Shown in pieces: positions 44,341-53,896 of a stretch of DNA of 64,000 nucleotides (positions within the stretch are counted from its first letter, which is position 1; each line of letters starts with the position of its first letter). The notes beneath the pieces were generated by a model. That model was not told the DNA's origin. It did not search any database and worked only from the letters and a program-made list of their open reading frames with translations. The DNA is from Mariniflexile fucanivorans. Lineage in GTDB: Bacteria; Bacteroidota; Bacteroidia; Flavobacteriales; Flavobacteriaceae. A program made the position numbers and the translations under genes. Where the stretch lies: contig NZ_SLUP01000006.1 of the NCBI RefSeq assembly GCF_004341235.1, positions 267,443-331,442 of the forward strand, given 5' to 3'.

Positions 44341-46767
44341 ATGAAAATTTCATACAACTGGTTAAAACAATTTATTAAAATTGATTGGACACCAGAACAA
44401 GCTAGCGAATTACTTACCGATTTAGGATTGGAAGTTGAAGGAATAGAGAGCTACCAATCGGTTAAAGGTGGATTGGAAGGTATTGTTATCGGCGAGGTTT
44501 TAACTTGTATACCACACCCAAATGCTGATAAATTAAAAATCACTACCGTTAATATTGGTGAAGAAACACCGCTACAAATTGTATGTGGAGCACCTAATGT
44601 TGCTGCTGGACAAAAAGTACCTGTGGCCACTATCGGTACAACTTTATACACCGAAACAGGTGAAGCTTGGACTATTAAAAAAGGAAAAATTCGTGGAGAG
44701 GAAAGTCATGGTATGATATGTGCCGAAGACGAACTTGGCTTAGGAAAATCGCATGATGGCATCATGGTTTTAGATGAGAGCATTGAAGTTGGCACACTTG
44801 CTGCTTCAATTTTTGATATTGAAAATGACCAAGTTTTTGAAATTGGATTAACACCAAACCGTGCCGATGCGATGAGCCATTTAGGTACTGCCCGCGACTT
44901 AAAAGCAGGGTTGATACAAAAGGAAATAAATTTAGAGTTTATAACCCCATCTGTAAGTGCGTTTCATGTTAATAATCGTACTTTAAAAATGGATGTGGAG
45001 GTAAAAAATAAAGAATTAGCACCTCGCTACTGCGGTCTTACCATATCTGGAATTACGGTAAAAGAATCGCCTGTTTGGTTGCAACACCGCTTAAAAGCTA
45101 TTGGTTTAAGCCCCATAAATAATATTGTCGATGCCACAAATTATGTGCTTCACGATTTAGGGCAACCTTTGCATGCCTTTGATGCTTCAAAAATTTCAGG
45201 TAATAAAGTAGAAGTTAAAACTTTAGCTGCAGGTACAAAATTTGTAACCTTAGATGGTGTTGAACGCACCCTACATGAAGATGATTTGATGATTTGTGAT
45301 GCCGAAAAACCCATGTGTATTGCAGGTGTTTTTGGTGGTATTCATTCAGGAGTTTCTGGAGGAACAACCAATATTTTCTTAGAAAGTGCTTATTTTAATC
45401 CTGTAAGCGTTCGTAAATCGGCTAAACGCCATGGTTTAAATACTGATGCTTCTTTCCGTTTTGAACGTGGTATTGACCCAAATTTAACTGAATATGCATT
45501 AAAACGTGCCGCTTTATTAATTCAAGAGGTTGCTGGAGGTGAAATAACAAGTGATATTGTAGATATTTACTCGAATAAAATAGAAGATTTTCAAGTACGT
45601 TTAAGTTTTGAAAATGCGAAGAAATTAATTGGAGAGGAAATTCCTAAGGAAATCATTAAACGTATTTTAACTTCTTTAGAAATTAAAGTGAACAACGTTA
45701 CCGAAACAGGATTGGGTTTAACCGTGCCTGCATACAGAAACGATGTAACTCGTGAAGCCGATATTATTGAAGAAATATTGCGCGTTTACGGTTATAACAA
45801 TATTAAAACTACCGAAAAGTTAAATGCTTCTATTTCTAACTCTTCCCGCTTTGAAGATCACAAAATTCAAAATTTAGTAGGAAACCAGTTAGCATCGCAA
45901 GGTTTTTTTGAAATACTTTCAAATTCATTGACGACACCTAATTATGCAGCTTTAAGCGGCCAATTGAAGGAAGAACACAACATTACAATTCTGAATCCAT
46001 TAAGTGGCGATTTATCTGTTTTAAGACAATCTTTATTATTTTCTGGATTGGAAGCAGTATCGTTCAATATCAATAGAAGACGTTCCGATTTAAAACTTTT
46101 TGAATTCGGAAAAACCTATCATGGATACAACAACAAGCGTGAAGAATTCAAACATTTATCATTATTTGTAATGGGGAACCAAACCATGGATAGTTGGAAC
46201 ACACCTAATGCAAAAAGTGATTTTTTCTTCCTTAAAGGAAATATTATTAGTGTTTTAGAGCGTTTAGGAGTGTCAAGATTTAATGAATCGGCTATTGAAA
46301 ACGATTTATTTAGTGAAGGTTTAAGTTTTGGTTTAGGCAAAATGAAGTTGGTAGATTTCGGATTGATTAAAAAACCAATTTTAAAGCATTTTGATATTTC
46401 TCAAGAAGTACTGTATGCCAACTTTTATTGGGATACCGTTTTAGATATTGTGAAACGCAACAATGTTACTTTTAAAGCGATTCCTAAATACCCTGAAGTG
46501 CGTCGTGATTTTGCTTTATTATTAGATGACAACGTTACTTTTGAATCTATTCAAAAAATTGCCAAACAAAGCGAAAAGCAACTACTAAAAAACGTGAGTC
46601 TTTTTGATGTATATCAAGGTAAAAACTTACCTGTTGGCAAAAAAAGTTATGCAGTTAGTTTTACTTTACAAGATGAAAATAAAACACTTACAGACAAACA
46701 GATTGATAAAATAATGAAAACACTCCAAACACAATTTGAAACCCAATTGGGAGCTGAATTGCGTTAA
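44341..46767 (+). CDS. pheT: Phenylalanine-tRNA ligase beta subunit
   Basis: An 808-residue subunit of the alpha2-beta2 phenylalanyl-tRNA synthetase. Domains in order are the tRNA-binding OB fold (about 40-150), B3/B4 editing domain (about 210-390), B5 (about 405-475), the catalytic-like core (about 480-690) and the anticodon-binding FDX-ACB domain (about 715-808). Motifs such as P-N-R-A-D-A-M-S-H-L-G at about 178 and R-F-E-R-G-I-D-P near 376 are intact. pheS is not in this window, so the subunits are encoded apart, as in many Bacteroidota. Confidence 0.96.
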   Translation: MKISYNWLKQFIKIDWTPEQASELLTDLGLEVEGIESYQSVKGGLEGIVIGEVLTCIPHPNADKLKITTVNIGEETPLQIVCGAPNVAAGQKVPVATIGTTLYTETGEAWTIKKGKIRGEESHGMICAEDELGLGKSHDGIMVLDESIEVGTLAASIFDIENDQVFEIGLTPNRADAMSHLGTARDLKAGLIQKEINLEFITPSVSAFHVNNRTLKMDVEVKNKELAPRYCGLTISGITVKESPVWLQHRLKAIGLSPINNIVDATNYVLHDLGQPLHAFDASKISGNKVEVKTLAAGTKFVTLDGVERTLHEDDLMICDAEKPMCIAGVFGGIHSGVSGGTTNIFLESAYFNPVSVRKSAKRHGLNTDASFRFERGIDPNLTEYALKRAALLIQEVAGGEITSDIVDIYSNKIEDFQVRLSFENAKKLIGEEIPKEIIKRILTSLEIKVNNVTETGLGLTVPAYRNDVTREADIIEEILRVYGYNNIKTTEKLNASISNSSRFEDHKIQNLVGNQLASQGFFEILSNSLTTPNYAALSGQLKEEHNITILNPLSGDLSVLRQSLLFSGLEAVSFNINRRRSDLKLFEFGKTYHGYNNKREEFKHLSLFVMGNQTMDSWNTPNAKSDFFFLKGNIISVLERLGVSRFNESAIENDLFSEGLSFGLGKMKLVDFGLIKKPILKHFDISQEVLYANFYWDTVLDIVKRNNVTFKAIPKYPEVRRDFALLLDDNVTFESIQKIAKQSEKQLLKNVSLFDVYQGKNLPVGKKSYAVSFTLQDENKTLTDKQIDKIMKTLQTQFETQLGAELR

Positions 46768-46929
46768 GCGAATAAGCAATACATAGATTTAAAGTCGTTT
46801 TTTATACCGACTTATTTTATTAAAATAATTTTAAAAATAGATAGGTTTTATTACAACATCATAAACACATTTTTGCTACAATTAATTAAAAATTACGTAT
46901 ATTTAATTGAACGCTTAAAAACCTAAATT

Positions 46930-47169
46930 ATGACAGATTCTAATTTTATAAAAGTATATACAGGAAACTTTGCCGTGGTTAAGCACATTGCCATGGAATT
47001 GAACACGTTGAACATCAACCCTATTATTAAAGACCAATCTGAATCTGCTATATTAGGTGGTTTTGGAGGTACGTCTGCTCCCGATTTTCAGGAAGTTTTT
47101 GTTCATAAAGATGAACTTGTAAGAGCTACCGAAGTTATTAATAAGATCACTAAAGATCTGGATTCTTAA
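46930..47169 (+). CDS. DUF2007 family protein
   Basis: A 79-residue protein matching DUF2007 (putative signal-transducing protein, PII-like ferredoxin fold): F-I-K-V-Y-T-G-N-F-A-V-V-K-H-I-A-M-E-L near 5-23, a disordered G-G-F-G-G-T loop near 43-48, and E-V-F-V-H-K-D-E-L-V-R-A near 56-67. Function is unproven. It is preceded by a 162-base AT-rich gap and followed by a strong terminator. Confidence 0.85.
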   Translation: MTDSNFIKVYTGNFAVVKHIAMELNTLNINPIIKDQSESAILGGFGGTSAPDFQEVFVHKDELVRATEVINKITKDLDS

Positions 47170-47187
47170 TTAAGGATTAAATCCAAT

Positions 47188-47226
47188 AAAAAAGAGCGAT
47201 TTTCAATTGAAAATCGCTCTTTTTTT
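47188..47226. terminator. Bidirectional terminator between DUF2007 and ABC-F genes
   Basis: A near-perfect palindrome, AAAGAGCGATTTTCAA then TTGAAAATCGCTCTTT, flanked by A and T runs; it serves both convergent genes. Confidence 0.92.
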
Positions 47227-47243
47227 ATATTTTTTTATTTCAT

Positions 47244-48911
<1,668 letters not shown>

Positions 48912-49038
48912 TCAAACCGTAAGTCGAAACTTAGTTGCTTAATTTTATAATTTAAAACTTATATGATTTGTGTATGTTTTATAAGGACTTATTGTAACAT
49001 TTAACAGCGCATTAACAACAGTTTATAAATACATAGCA

Positions 49039-49046
49039 TATTTTTG
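49039..49046 (+). promoter_or_regulatory. Candidate -7 box of the thioredoxin-like lipoprotein gene
   Basis: TATTTTTG fits TAnnTTTG. It lies about 100 bases upstream of the preferred start at 49149. No -33 match was seen. Confidence 0.35.
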
Positions 49047-49148
49047 TATGTGTAAATTGTTCATTCTTTAAAAGCACACTTCTATACTATGGAATTACAA
49101 AAAGGTTTTAACTTCAACCTTTTTTTAAATACAAACGAAAATTTTTAT

Positions 49149-50573
49149 ATGAAATTACACTTTTTAAGCTTATTAGTTATTTTAACACTGTTTAATTGCA
49201 AAAAAGATGGCAATAATGCAGAAGATAACTATGCTTATTTTGGAGGTGAAATCATGAATCCTAATAGCGATTTTGTTGTTATATTAAAATCGGATGTCGT
49301 TGTAGACACTATCAAACTAGATAAAAGGAACAGGTTTCTATATAAAATTAACAACCTAAAAGCAGGCTTATATACATTTTATCATGGTGGTGAAGTGCAA
49401 ATGGTATTGTTGGAACCTAAAGACAGTTTACTTTTTAGATTAAACACCTTAGAATTTGATGAATCGTTGGTTTTTACAGGTATTGGCGATAAAAAAAATA
49501 ATTATTTAATGAATGAATTTCTTGAAAATGAGATCCAAGAAAAGAAGATTTTTAAATTTTGTCAATTAAAGCCGCATGTTTACGAAAGTAGAGTTGATTC
49601 TTTAAAAGCTTTTAAATTAAATAAATTAAATACATTTAAAAGTAAATACAATCCTTCTGCTTTATTTGAAAAAATAGCAAAAGCAAACATAGATTATAAC
49701 TATTTTTCAAGTAAAGAAGTCTATCCGTTTGTGCATCATGGCAATAACAAAGCAGAAATTGTAAAAGCGCTTCCTAAAGATTTTTATAGTTACAGAAAAT
49801 CCATTAATTACAATGACGATTTTTTTAAAGAACACAACCATTACAACTCCTTTTTAAGGTATAGTGCTAATAATTTGGCACTTCAAGACCATTTACATCA
49901 TAGCTCAGATAGTGAATTCAAAAGAAATTCCTTGTGCTACAATCTAGATAGACTAAAAATTGTAGATAGTTTAATAATTAACAAAACCATAAAAAACGAA
50001 CTCCTATATCACTTTACAGCTAATTACCTCTCAAAAAGCAACAACACTGAAAATAACGACGCTATTGTAAACTCTTACTTAAGTAAAAGTAGCGATGAAA
50101 CAGGTAAAAACGAAATTAAACGTTTTGCTGCATCTTTAAATAATTTAAAGGAAGGTGGTAATTTTCCTGATATTAAAATTGTTAATTATAAAAATGAAGA
50201 ATTAGAAATTAATTCCCTTATTAAAACCCCTACGGTTATTTGTTTTTGGTCCAACCAATACTATAATCACTTTAAAGAAAGTCATTATAAACTTAACGAA
50301 CTTAAAGAAAAATACCCAGAAGTTAAGTTTATTGTTATTAATATTGATGATTTTGGACAGGACAGACCAAAGGCTTCATTAAAGGATAATAGGTTTAAGT
50401 TTAAAGATGAATATCAGTTCAAAAATCCAAAAGAATCTATTGAAGCTTTAGCTATTCAACCCATGACCAAAACCATTGTTATAGACAAGCATCAAAAAAT
50501 TGTGTATAATAATACCAATATTTTTTCAGTAAATTTTGAGGAGCAACTATTAGGAGCAATTAATAGAAAGTAG
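49149..50573 (+). CDS. Thioredoxin-fold lipoprotein lacking CxxC
   Basis: I prefer the start at 49149, which gives a lipoprotein signal peptide (M-K-L-H-F-L-S-L ending L-T-L-F-N-C, Cys18) and 474 residues; a longer frame from 49089 adds 20 residues that would bury the signal. Residues about 35-110 resemble the DUF4369 domain found before TlpA-like proteins. The C-terminal 140 residues have a TlpA/thioredoxin fold (F-P-D-I-K-I-V ... T-V-I-C-F-W-S-N-Q-Y-Y), but W-S-N-Q-Y replaces W-C-x-x-C, so it is not a thiol oxidoreductase. Function is unknown. Confidence 0.75.
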   Translation: MKLHFLSLLVILTLFNCKKDGNNAEDNYAYFGGEIMNPNSDFVVILKSDVVVDTIKLDKRNRFLYKINNLKAGLYTFYHGGEVQMVLLEPKDSLLFRLNTLEFDESLVFTGIGDKKNNYLMNEFLENEIQEKKIFKFCQLKPHVYESRVDSLKAFKLNKLNTFKSKYNPSALFEKIAKANIDYNYFSSKEVYPFVHHGNNKAEIVKALPKDFYSYRKSINYNDDFFKEHNHYNSFLRYSANNLALQDHLHHSSDSEFKRNSLCYNLDRLKIVDSLIINKTIKNELLYHFTANYLSKSNNTENNDAIVNSYLSKSSDETGKNEIKRFAASLNNLKEGGNFPDIKIVNYKNEELEINSLIKTPTVICFWSNQYYNHFKESHYKLNELKEKYPEVKFIVINIDDFGQDRPKASLKDNRFKFKDEYQFKNPKESIEALAIQPMTKTIVIDKHQKIVYNNTNIFSVNFEEQLLGAINRK

Positions 50574-50633
50574 AACTTCAACAATTTCCTTTAGATTTGT
50601 CTTTTAAAACATTAATTTATCCAATAGGTTAAA

Positions 50634-51437
50634 TTACAATTTATAATGTTTCATTAGCATCTTTTCGTATACTTTATCAGGTAAAATACGCTTTAACACA
50701 ATAGAAAACTTCTGCATAAACTCTCCTACTTTATAATGTGCTTTTGGGTTTTTAGTATTTATAACTTTTAACACAGCTTCTGCCATCATATTAGGGTCGC
50801 TTCCGTTATCCACATGCGTATTCATTAAATTTAAGGTGTCTCCATACGGCTTTTTATATGGTGAATCATCTAAAAGTGGTGCATGATATCTACCAGCGGC
50901 AATGTTGGTTGCAAAATCACCAGGGGCAATGTTAGTCATTTTTATGTTGAAATCTTTCAATTCCATTCTAAAAGCTTCTGTTAGCAGTTCTAAAGCACCT
51001 TTACTAGCACTATAAACACCGCGGTAGGGCAAACCCATATAACCTGCTATAGAAGTAATATTAATTATCAACCCTGCATGCTGTTTACGCATTTGTGGTA
51101 AAACCGACTTAATGACATTTATAGGTCCGAAAAAATTTGTATCAAAATTTGCTTTAATTTCAGCTTCGGGTATTTCTTCAATAGCACCTGTAATTCCTGC
51201 TCCAGCATTATTTACAACCACGTCCAACCTACCTTCTTTATCAATAATTTTTTTTACGGTTTGTTTAATGGTTTCAATCTTTTTTACATCCAATTCTAAA
51301 ATAGGAAATTTACTTTCTTTGTAGTTTTCAGGGTTTCTGCTGGTACCATATACAATAAAACCTTTTGTAGTAAGAAATTCACCTACCGATTTACCGATAC
51401 CCGAAGAACCTCCCGTAATTAAAACAACTTGCGCCAT
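50634..51437 (-). CDS. SDR family NAD(P)-dependent oxidoreductase
   Basis: A 267-residue classical short-chain dehydrogenase. Cofactor motif T-G-G-S-S-G-I-G at residues 8-15, N-N-A-G at 76-79, catalytic Ser129 region (N-I-T-S-I-A-G), and Y142-x-x-x-K146 in V-Y-S-A-S-K-G. G-T-S-R near 31 suggests NADP preference. The long C-terminus (about 190-267) with K-Y-K-V-like ends is typical of SDRs acting on lipid-like or steroid-like substrates, but the substrate is unknown. It is separated from SRP RNA by about 70 bases. Confidence 0.9.
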   Translation of the reverse strand: MAQVVLITGGSSGIGKSVGEFLTTKGFIVYGTSRNPENYKESKFPILELDVKKIETIKQTVKKIIDKEGRLDVVVNNAGAGITGAIEEIPEAEIKANFDTNFFGPINVIKSVLPQMRKQHAGLIINITSIAGYMGLPYRGVYSASKGALELLTEAFRMELKDFNIKMTNIAPGDFATNIAAGRYHAPLLDDSPYKKPYGDTLNLMNTHVDNGSDPNMMAEAVLKVINTKNPKAHYKVGEFMQKFSIVLKRILPDKVYEKMLMKHYKL

Positions 51438-51501
51438 ATGATCTATATTATTGAGATTGTAAAGTTACTATTGTAAAAGTTTTTAGGAAAGTAAAGGGTA
51501 C

Positions 51502-51514
51502 AAAAAAAGGCAAG
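51502..51514 (-). terminator. T run ending the SRP RNA
   Basis: On the minus strand the outer SRP stem CTTGCC is followed at once by seven T, so the RNA's own terminal helix doubles as an intrinsic terminator. Confidence 0.75.
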
Positions 51515-51602
51515 CTACCTACATCACACCGCTACGACCATTTACCTTTGCTGCGTTCCCGCCCTGGAGGATTCAACAGGAGCTGGTTGTGTAGGACTTG
51601 CC
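51509..51602 (-). ncRNA. ffs: Small signal recognition particle RNA (4.5S type)
   Basis: Minus strand. The universal SRP Alu-less hairpin is plain: the tip sequence C-C-A-G-G-G-C-G-G-G-A-A-C-G-C-A-G-C with the asymmetric loop and A-A-G-G-T-A that bind Ffh, and outer stems GGCAAG...CTTGCC and CCTAC...GTAGG pairing the two ends. About 94 nt, the usual length of small bacterial SRP RNA. It acts with Ffh in cotranslational targeting to the membrane. Confidence 0.95.
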
Positions 51603-51606
51603 GCTG

Positions 51607-51637
51607 CAAAGATACAACCTTTTAAAAATATCACAAT
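51607..51637 (-). promoter_or_regulatory. Promoter of SRP RNA
   Basis: On the minus strand ATTG, 19 bases, TATCTTTG, matching TTTG-N19-21-TAnnTTTG with one mismatch. The -7 box ends 4 bases before the RNA's 5' end, so the SRP RNA needs little 5' processing. Confidence 0.75.
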
Positions 51638-51689
51638 CATTTTTTAAACTGATTTTAAATAAATATCTTGCTTAAAATTTATTTTCAAA

Positions 51690-52724
51690 ATGAAAACATT
51701 TAAACACTTATTAATCATTTCATTAGGCGCTTTAATTATTTCTTGTGGATCTAATACTGGGCATAATAACAGTGAATTTAGTATAAATACCAATGCTTTA
51801 AAAGGTGATATTTCTAATAAAGAGACTTTAAAAATCTCTTTGGAAAATAAAAAAAATCATACTATAGATTCTGTTAACTATACACTAGACGGAAAAAAAA
51901 TTGATGAATCGTCTCCTTTAGAAACCTTTAAATTAGGTAAACACACTATTGAGGCCACTGTTTATTTTAACAATGAAAAACAAATAGCTACTTCAACAAT
52001 CACTATTTTGAATAGTGAAGTTCCCAAGGTTTATACCTATAAAATTATTAATGAATATCCGCATGACATTACTTCGTACACCCAAGGGCTTGAATTTTAT
52101 AAAGGTAATTTATATGAAAGTACCGGACAGCGTAAAGAATCGAAATTAAGACAGGTAGATTATAAAACAGGAGAAATTATAAAGAACGTTAATTTAGCCG
52201 ATGCTTATTTTGGTGAAGGTCTTACCGTACTTAACGATAAAATTTACCAACTTACGTGGCAAGCAGGTACTGGTTTTGTTTATGAAGTGAATACGTTTGA
52301 AAAACTTAATAGTTTTAAATACGGAAACAGTAAAGAAGGTTGGGGTATTTGCAATGATACTAAGAAACTTTACAAAAGCGATGGTACCGAAAATATTTGG
52401 GTTTTAAATCCGGATACTTTGGCTGAAGAAGACCACATACAGGTATATACCAACAAAGGTAAAATTGTTGAGATTAATGAAATGGAGTGGATTAACGGCA
52501 TTATTTATGCCAATCGCTACCAGAAAGATGGTGTTGCTTTAATTAACCCAAAAAACGGAGCCGTAATTGGTGTTATTGATTTTTCACCATTAAAAAAATT
52601 AGTAACACAACACGAAGGTTTAGATGTACTAAACGGTATTGCTTACAACCCAGAAACCAAAACCATTTTTGTAACAGGAAAACGTTGGGACAAACTTTTT
52701 GAGGTTGAAATTATACAGCACTAG
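51690..52724 (+). CDS. Glutaminyl-peptide cyclotransferase, plant/bacterial type
   Basis: A 344-residue exported protein; the signal peptide ends A-L-I-I-S-C-G with Cys19 as a lipidation site. Residues about 20-100 form an Ig-like domain, and about 110-344 form the five-bladed propeller of the PF05096 glutamine cyclotransferase family, with Y-T-Q-G-L-E-F near 130, E-S-T-G-Q near 144 and W-I-N-G-I-I-Y-A-N near 272. These enzymes convert N-terminal glutamine of secreted proteins to pyroglutamate. In T9SS bacteria exposed N-terminal Gln is common after signal cleavage, so such a role would fit. Confidence 0.88.
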   Translation: MKTFKHLLIISLGALIISCGSNTGHNNSEFSINTNALKGDISNKETLKISLENKKNHTIDSVNYTLDGKKIDESSPLETFKLGKHTIEATVYFNNEKQIATSTITILNSEVPKVYTYKIINEYPHDITSYTQGLEFYKGNLYESTGQRKESKLRQVDYKTGEIIKNVNLADAYFGEGLTVLNDKIYQLTWQAGTGFVYEVNTFEKLNSFKYGNSKEGWGICNDTKKLYKSDGTENIWVLNPDTLAEEDHIQVYTNKGKIVEINEMEWINGIIYANRYQKDGVALINPKNGAVIGVIDFSPLKKLVTQHEGLDVLNGIAYNPETKTIFVTGKRWDKLFEVEIIQH

Positions 52725-52794
52725 TTTTATATCGGTCTCGGCTCGCATGAGTAGTTGCATGGCTTAGCACTTTACTTTGCAAGTACGACCAAAC

Positions 52795-52816
52795 TGAAAA
52801 TCCGTGATGATTTTCA
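52795..52816. repeat. Hairpin in a GC-richer block left of the TA unit
   Basis: TGAAAATC, six bases, GATTTTCA: a perfect 8-bp stem. It lies within a structured block (about 52735-52840: CGGCTCGCATGAG, GTTGCATGGC and GTAGGCGAAAAC segments) that no gene explains. This may be part of an interspersed element. Confidence 0.45.
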
Positions 52817-52872
52817 CAGAAGTAGGCGAAAACAATCAATGACTTATAGCCTTTTTTGGGTGTAGTTTTTAT

Positions 52873-53169
52873 TTAATTAAACTTATTTTTTATATCCATA
52901 CTTTGGTGTAAAACCCTGTTAATTTCAATTGTATCTTCATCTATAATTTCATAAAACACAATATGTTTTCCCGTTTTGAGTCCACGAAGTTTTGGTTCTA
53001 CTCCTCCGTAATTCTTACCGCAATTTGGGTCAATCGTAATTTGATAAAAGGATTCAATCAATAAGTCATAATACTTATCCGCTTATCTAACCGACCATTT
53101 ATGAAATGTATATTCCCAAATTTCGTTTATATCTTGATTATATAGACTTGTCAATCGATATTTAGGCAT
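52873..53169 (-). pseudogene. ParE/RelE-family toxin, broken by one in-frame stop
   Basis: The start ATG at 53169 overlaps the antitoxin stop (ATGCCTAA). The frame reads M-P-K-Y-R-L-T-S ... W-S-V-R, then TAA at codon 29 (53083-53085), then A-D-K-Y-Y-D-L-L on to the normal end at residue 98. ParE proteins have Gln-Ala at this point (W-S-x-x-Q-A-x-x-Y-Y), so one CAA-to-TAA change explains the stop. The C-terminal part (G-L-K-T-G-K-H-I-V-F-Y, E-I-x-R-V-L-H-Q) is intact. ParE poisons DNA gyrase; this copy should be inactive unless the stop is read through. Confidence 0.88.
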
Positions 53170-53410
53170 CAATTCCGTGTTTGGCTTTTAGATTTTTAAG
53201 GTTTTGAATTGGGTCAAAGTCTTCTACTATACCGCTTTCTTTTCCTTTTCTAATGGCCTCTCTTAATGCAACAACCTTACTTTCTTCATCTTCCAAGAGT
53301 CGAAGTCCAGCTCTAATTACTTCGCTGACATTTTTGTATCGTCCAGCAGAAACTTGACTGCTTACAAACTGGTCAAAATAATTTCCGAGTGATATTGATG
53401 TATTTTTCAT
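53162..53410 (-). CDS. ParD-family antitoxin
   Basis: An 82-residue type II antitoxin. It opens with a ribbon-helix-helix DNA-binding fold (M-K-N-T-S-I-S-L-G-N-Y-F), followed by S-A-G-R-Y-K-N-V-S-E-V-I-R-A-G-L-R-L-L-E, the ParD signature, and an acidic, partly disordered C-terminus that would bind the toxin. I chose the ATG at 53410: the upstream alternative begins inside the -7 box. It overlaps the toxin gene by 8 bases. It normally neutralises ParE and represses its own operon. Confidence 0.92.
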   Translation of the reverse strand: MKNTSISLGNYFDQFVSSQVSAGRYKNVSEVIRAGLRLLEDEESKVVALREAIRKGKESGIVEDFDPIQNLKNLKAKHGIDA

Positions 53411-53425
53411 TTTTAATATTTTTCT

Positions 53426-53457
53426 CAAATATACCAAAAATTGGTAAAAACTCCAAA
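53426..53457 (-). promoter_or_regulatory. parDE promoter with palindromic operator
   Basis: On the minus strand TTTG, 20 bases, TATATTTG: an exact Bacteroidota promoter. The palindrome TACCAA-AAA-TTGGTA (53432-53446) sits between the two boxes and overlaps -7. That is where a ParD ribbon-helix-helix repressor would be expected to bind. Confidence 0.75.
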
Positions 53458-53491
53458 TCTTGGTCGTTTTCGCAAATTACACCCAACATTA

Positions 53492-53878
53492 TTATAAAAA
53501 CACATCTTTTAGGGCTTCACTTAATTTTAGGGCATCCAAAGGTTTAAGTAAATATTTCTTCACATAAGGGTTTTTATTTGCCTTTTGAACATCATTAATA
53601 TTATAGGATGATGTAAGCATAATTATGTTTGTATGTCCTTTTTGTTCTTCAGAAAAATTATTAAAAGCTTCTAAAAAACCAAAACCGTCCATTTCTGGCA
53701 TTTTTATATCCAAAAAAATAAGCTTTGGAAAATCATCTGTCAACTCTTTCAAGTAGTTTAAAGCTTCAACAGGCGATGTTTTTACTGTAATAGTCTCTGC
53801 TATTTGGGCTTTTTTTATAATAAATTCATTTATGTAATTATCTATAATATTGTCATCGATCAATAAAATCTCTTTCAT
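53492..53878 (-). CDS. Single-domain response regulator
   Basis: A 128-residue CheY-like receiver domain alone. The phosphoacceptor is Asp57 in L-I-F-L-D-I-K-M-P; the acidic pair is D8-D9, the Thr/Ser switch is at about 87 (M-L-T-S-S) and Lys is at about 108 (Y-L-L-K-P-L). No output domain, so it works by protein contact or passes phosphate on. It is the last gene of the minus-strand signalling cluster, 18 bases after the hybrid kinase. Confidence 0.92.
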   Translation of the reverse strand: MKEILLIDDNIIDNYINEFIIKKAQIAETITVKTSPVEALNYLKELTDDFPKLIFLDIKMPEMDGFGFLEAFNNFSEEQKGHTNIIMLTSSYNINDVQKANKNPYVKKYLLKPLDALKLSEALKDVFL

Positions 53879-53896
53879 TTCCTTATATTTAGTAGG

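Larger units (their letters stand above)
52856..53486. mobile_element. Cassette-like unit carrying parD-parE, 9-bp inverted ends
   Basis: TTGGGTGTA at 52856-52864 and its complement TACACCCAA at 53478-53486 bound a 631-bp unit that contains exactly the toxin-antitoxin pair and its promoter. GCGAAAAC (52826-52833) and its complement GTTTTCGC (53466-53473) form a second related pair. No transposase or integrase is present. The cassette interpretation is inference. Confidence 0.4.
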
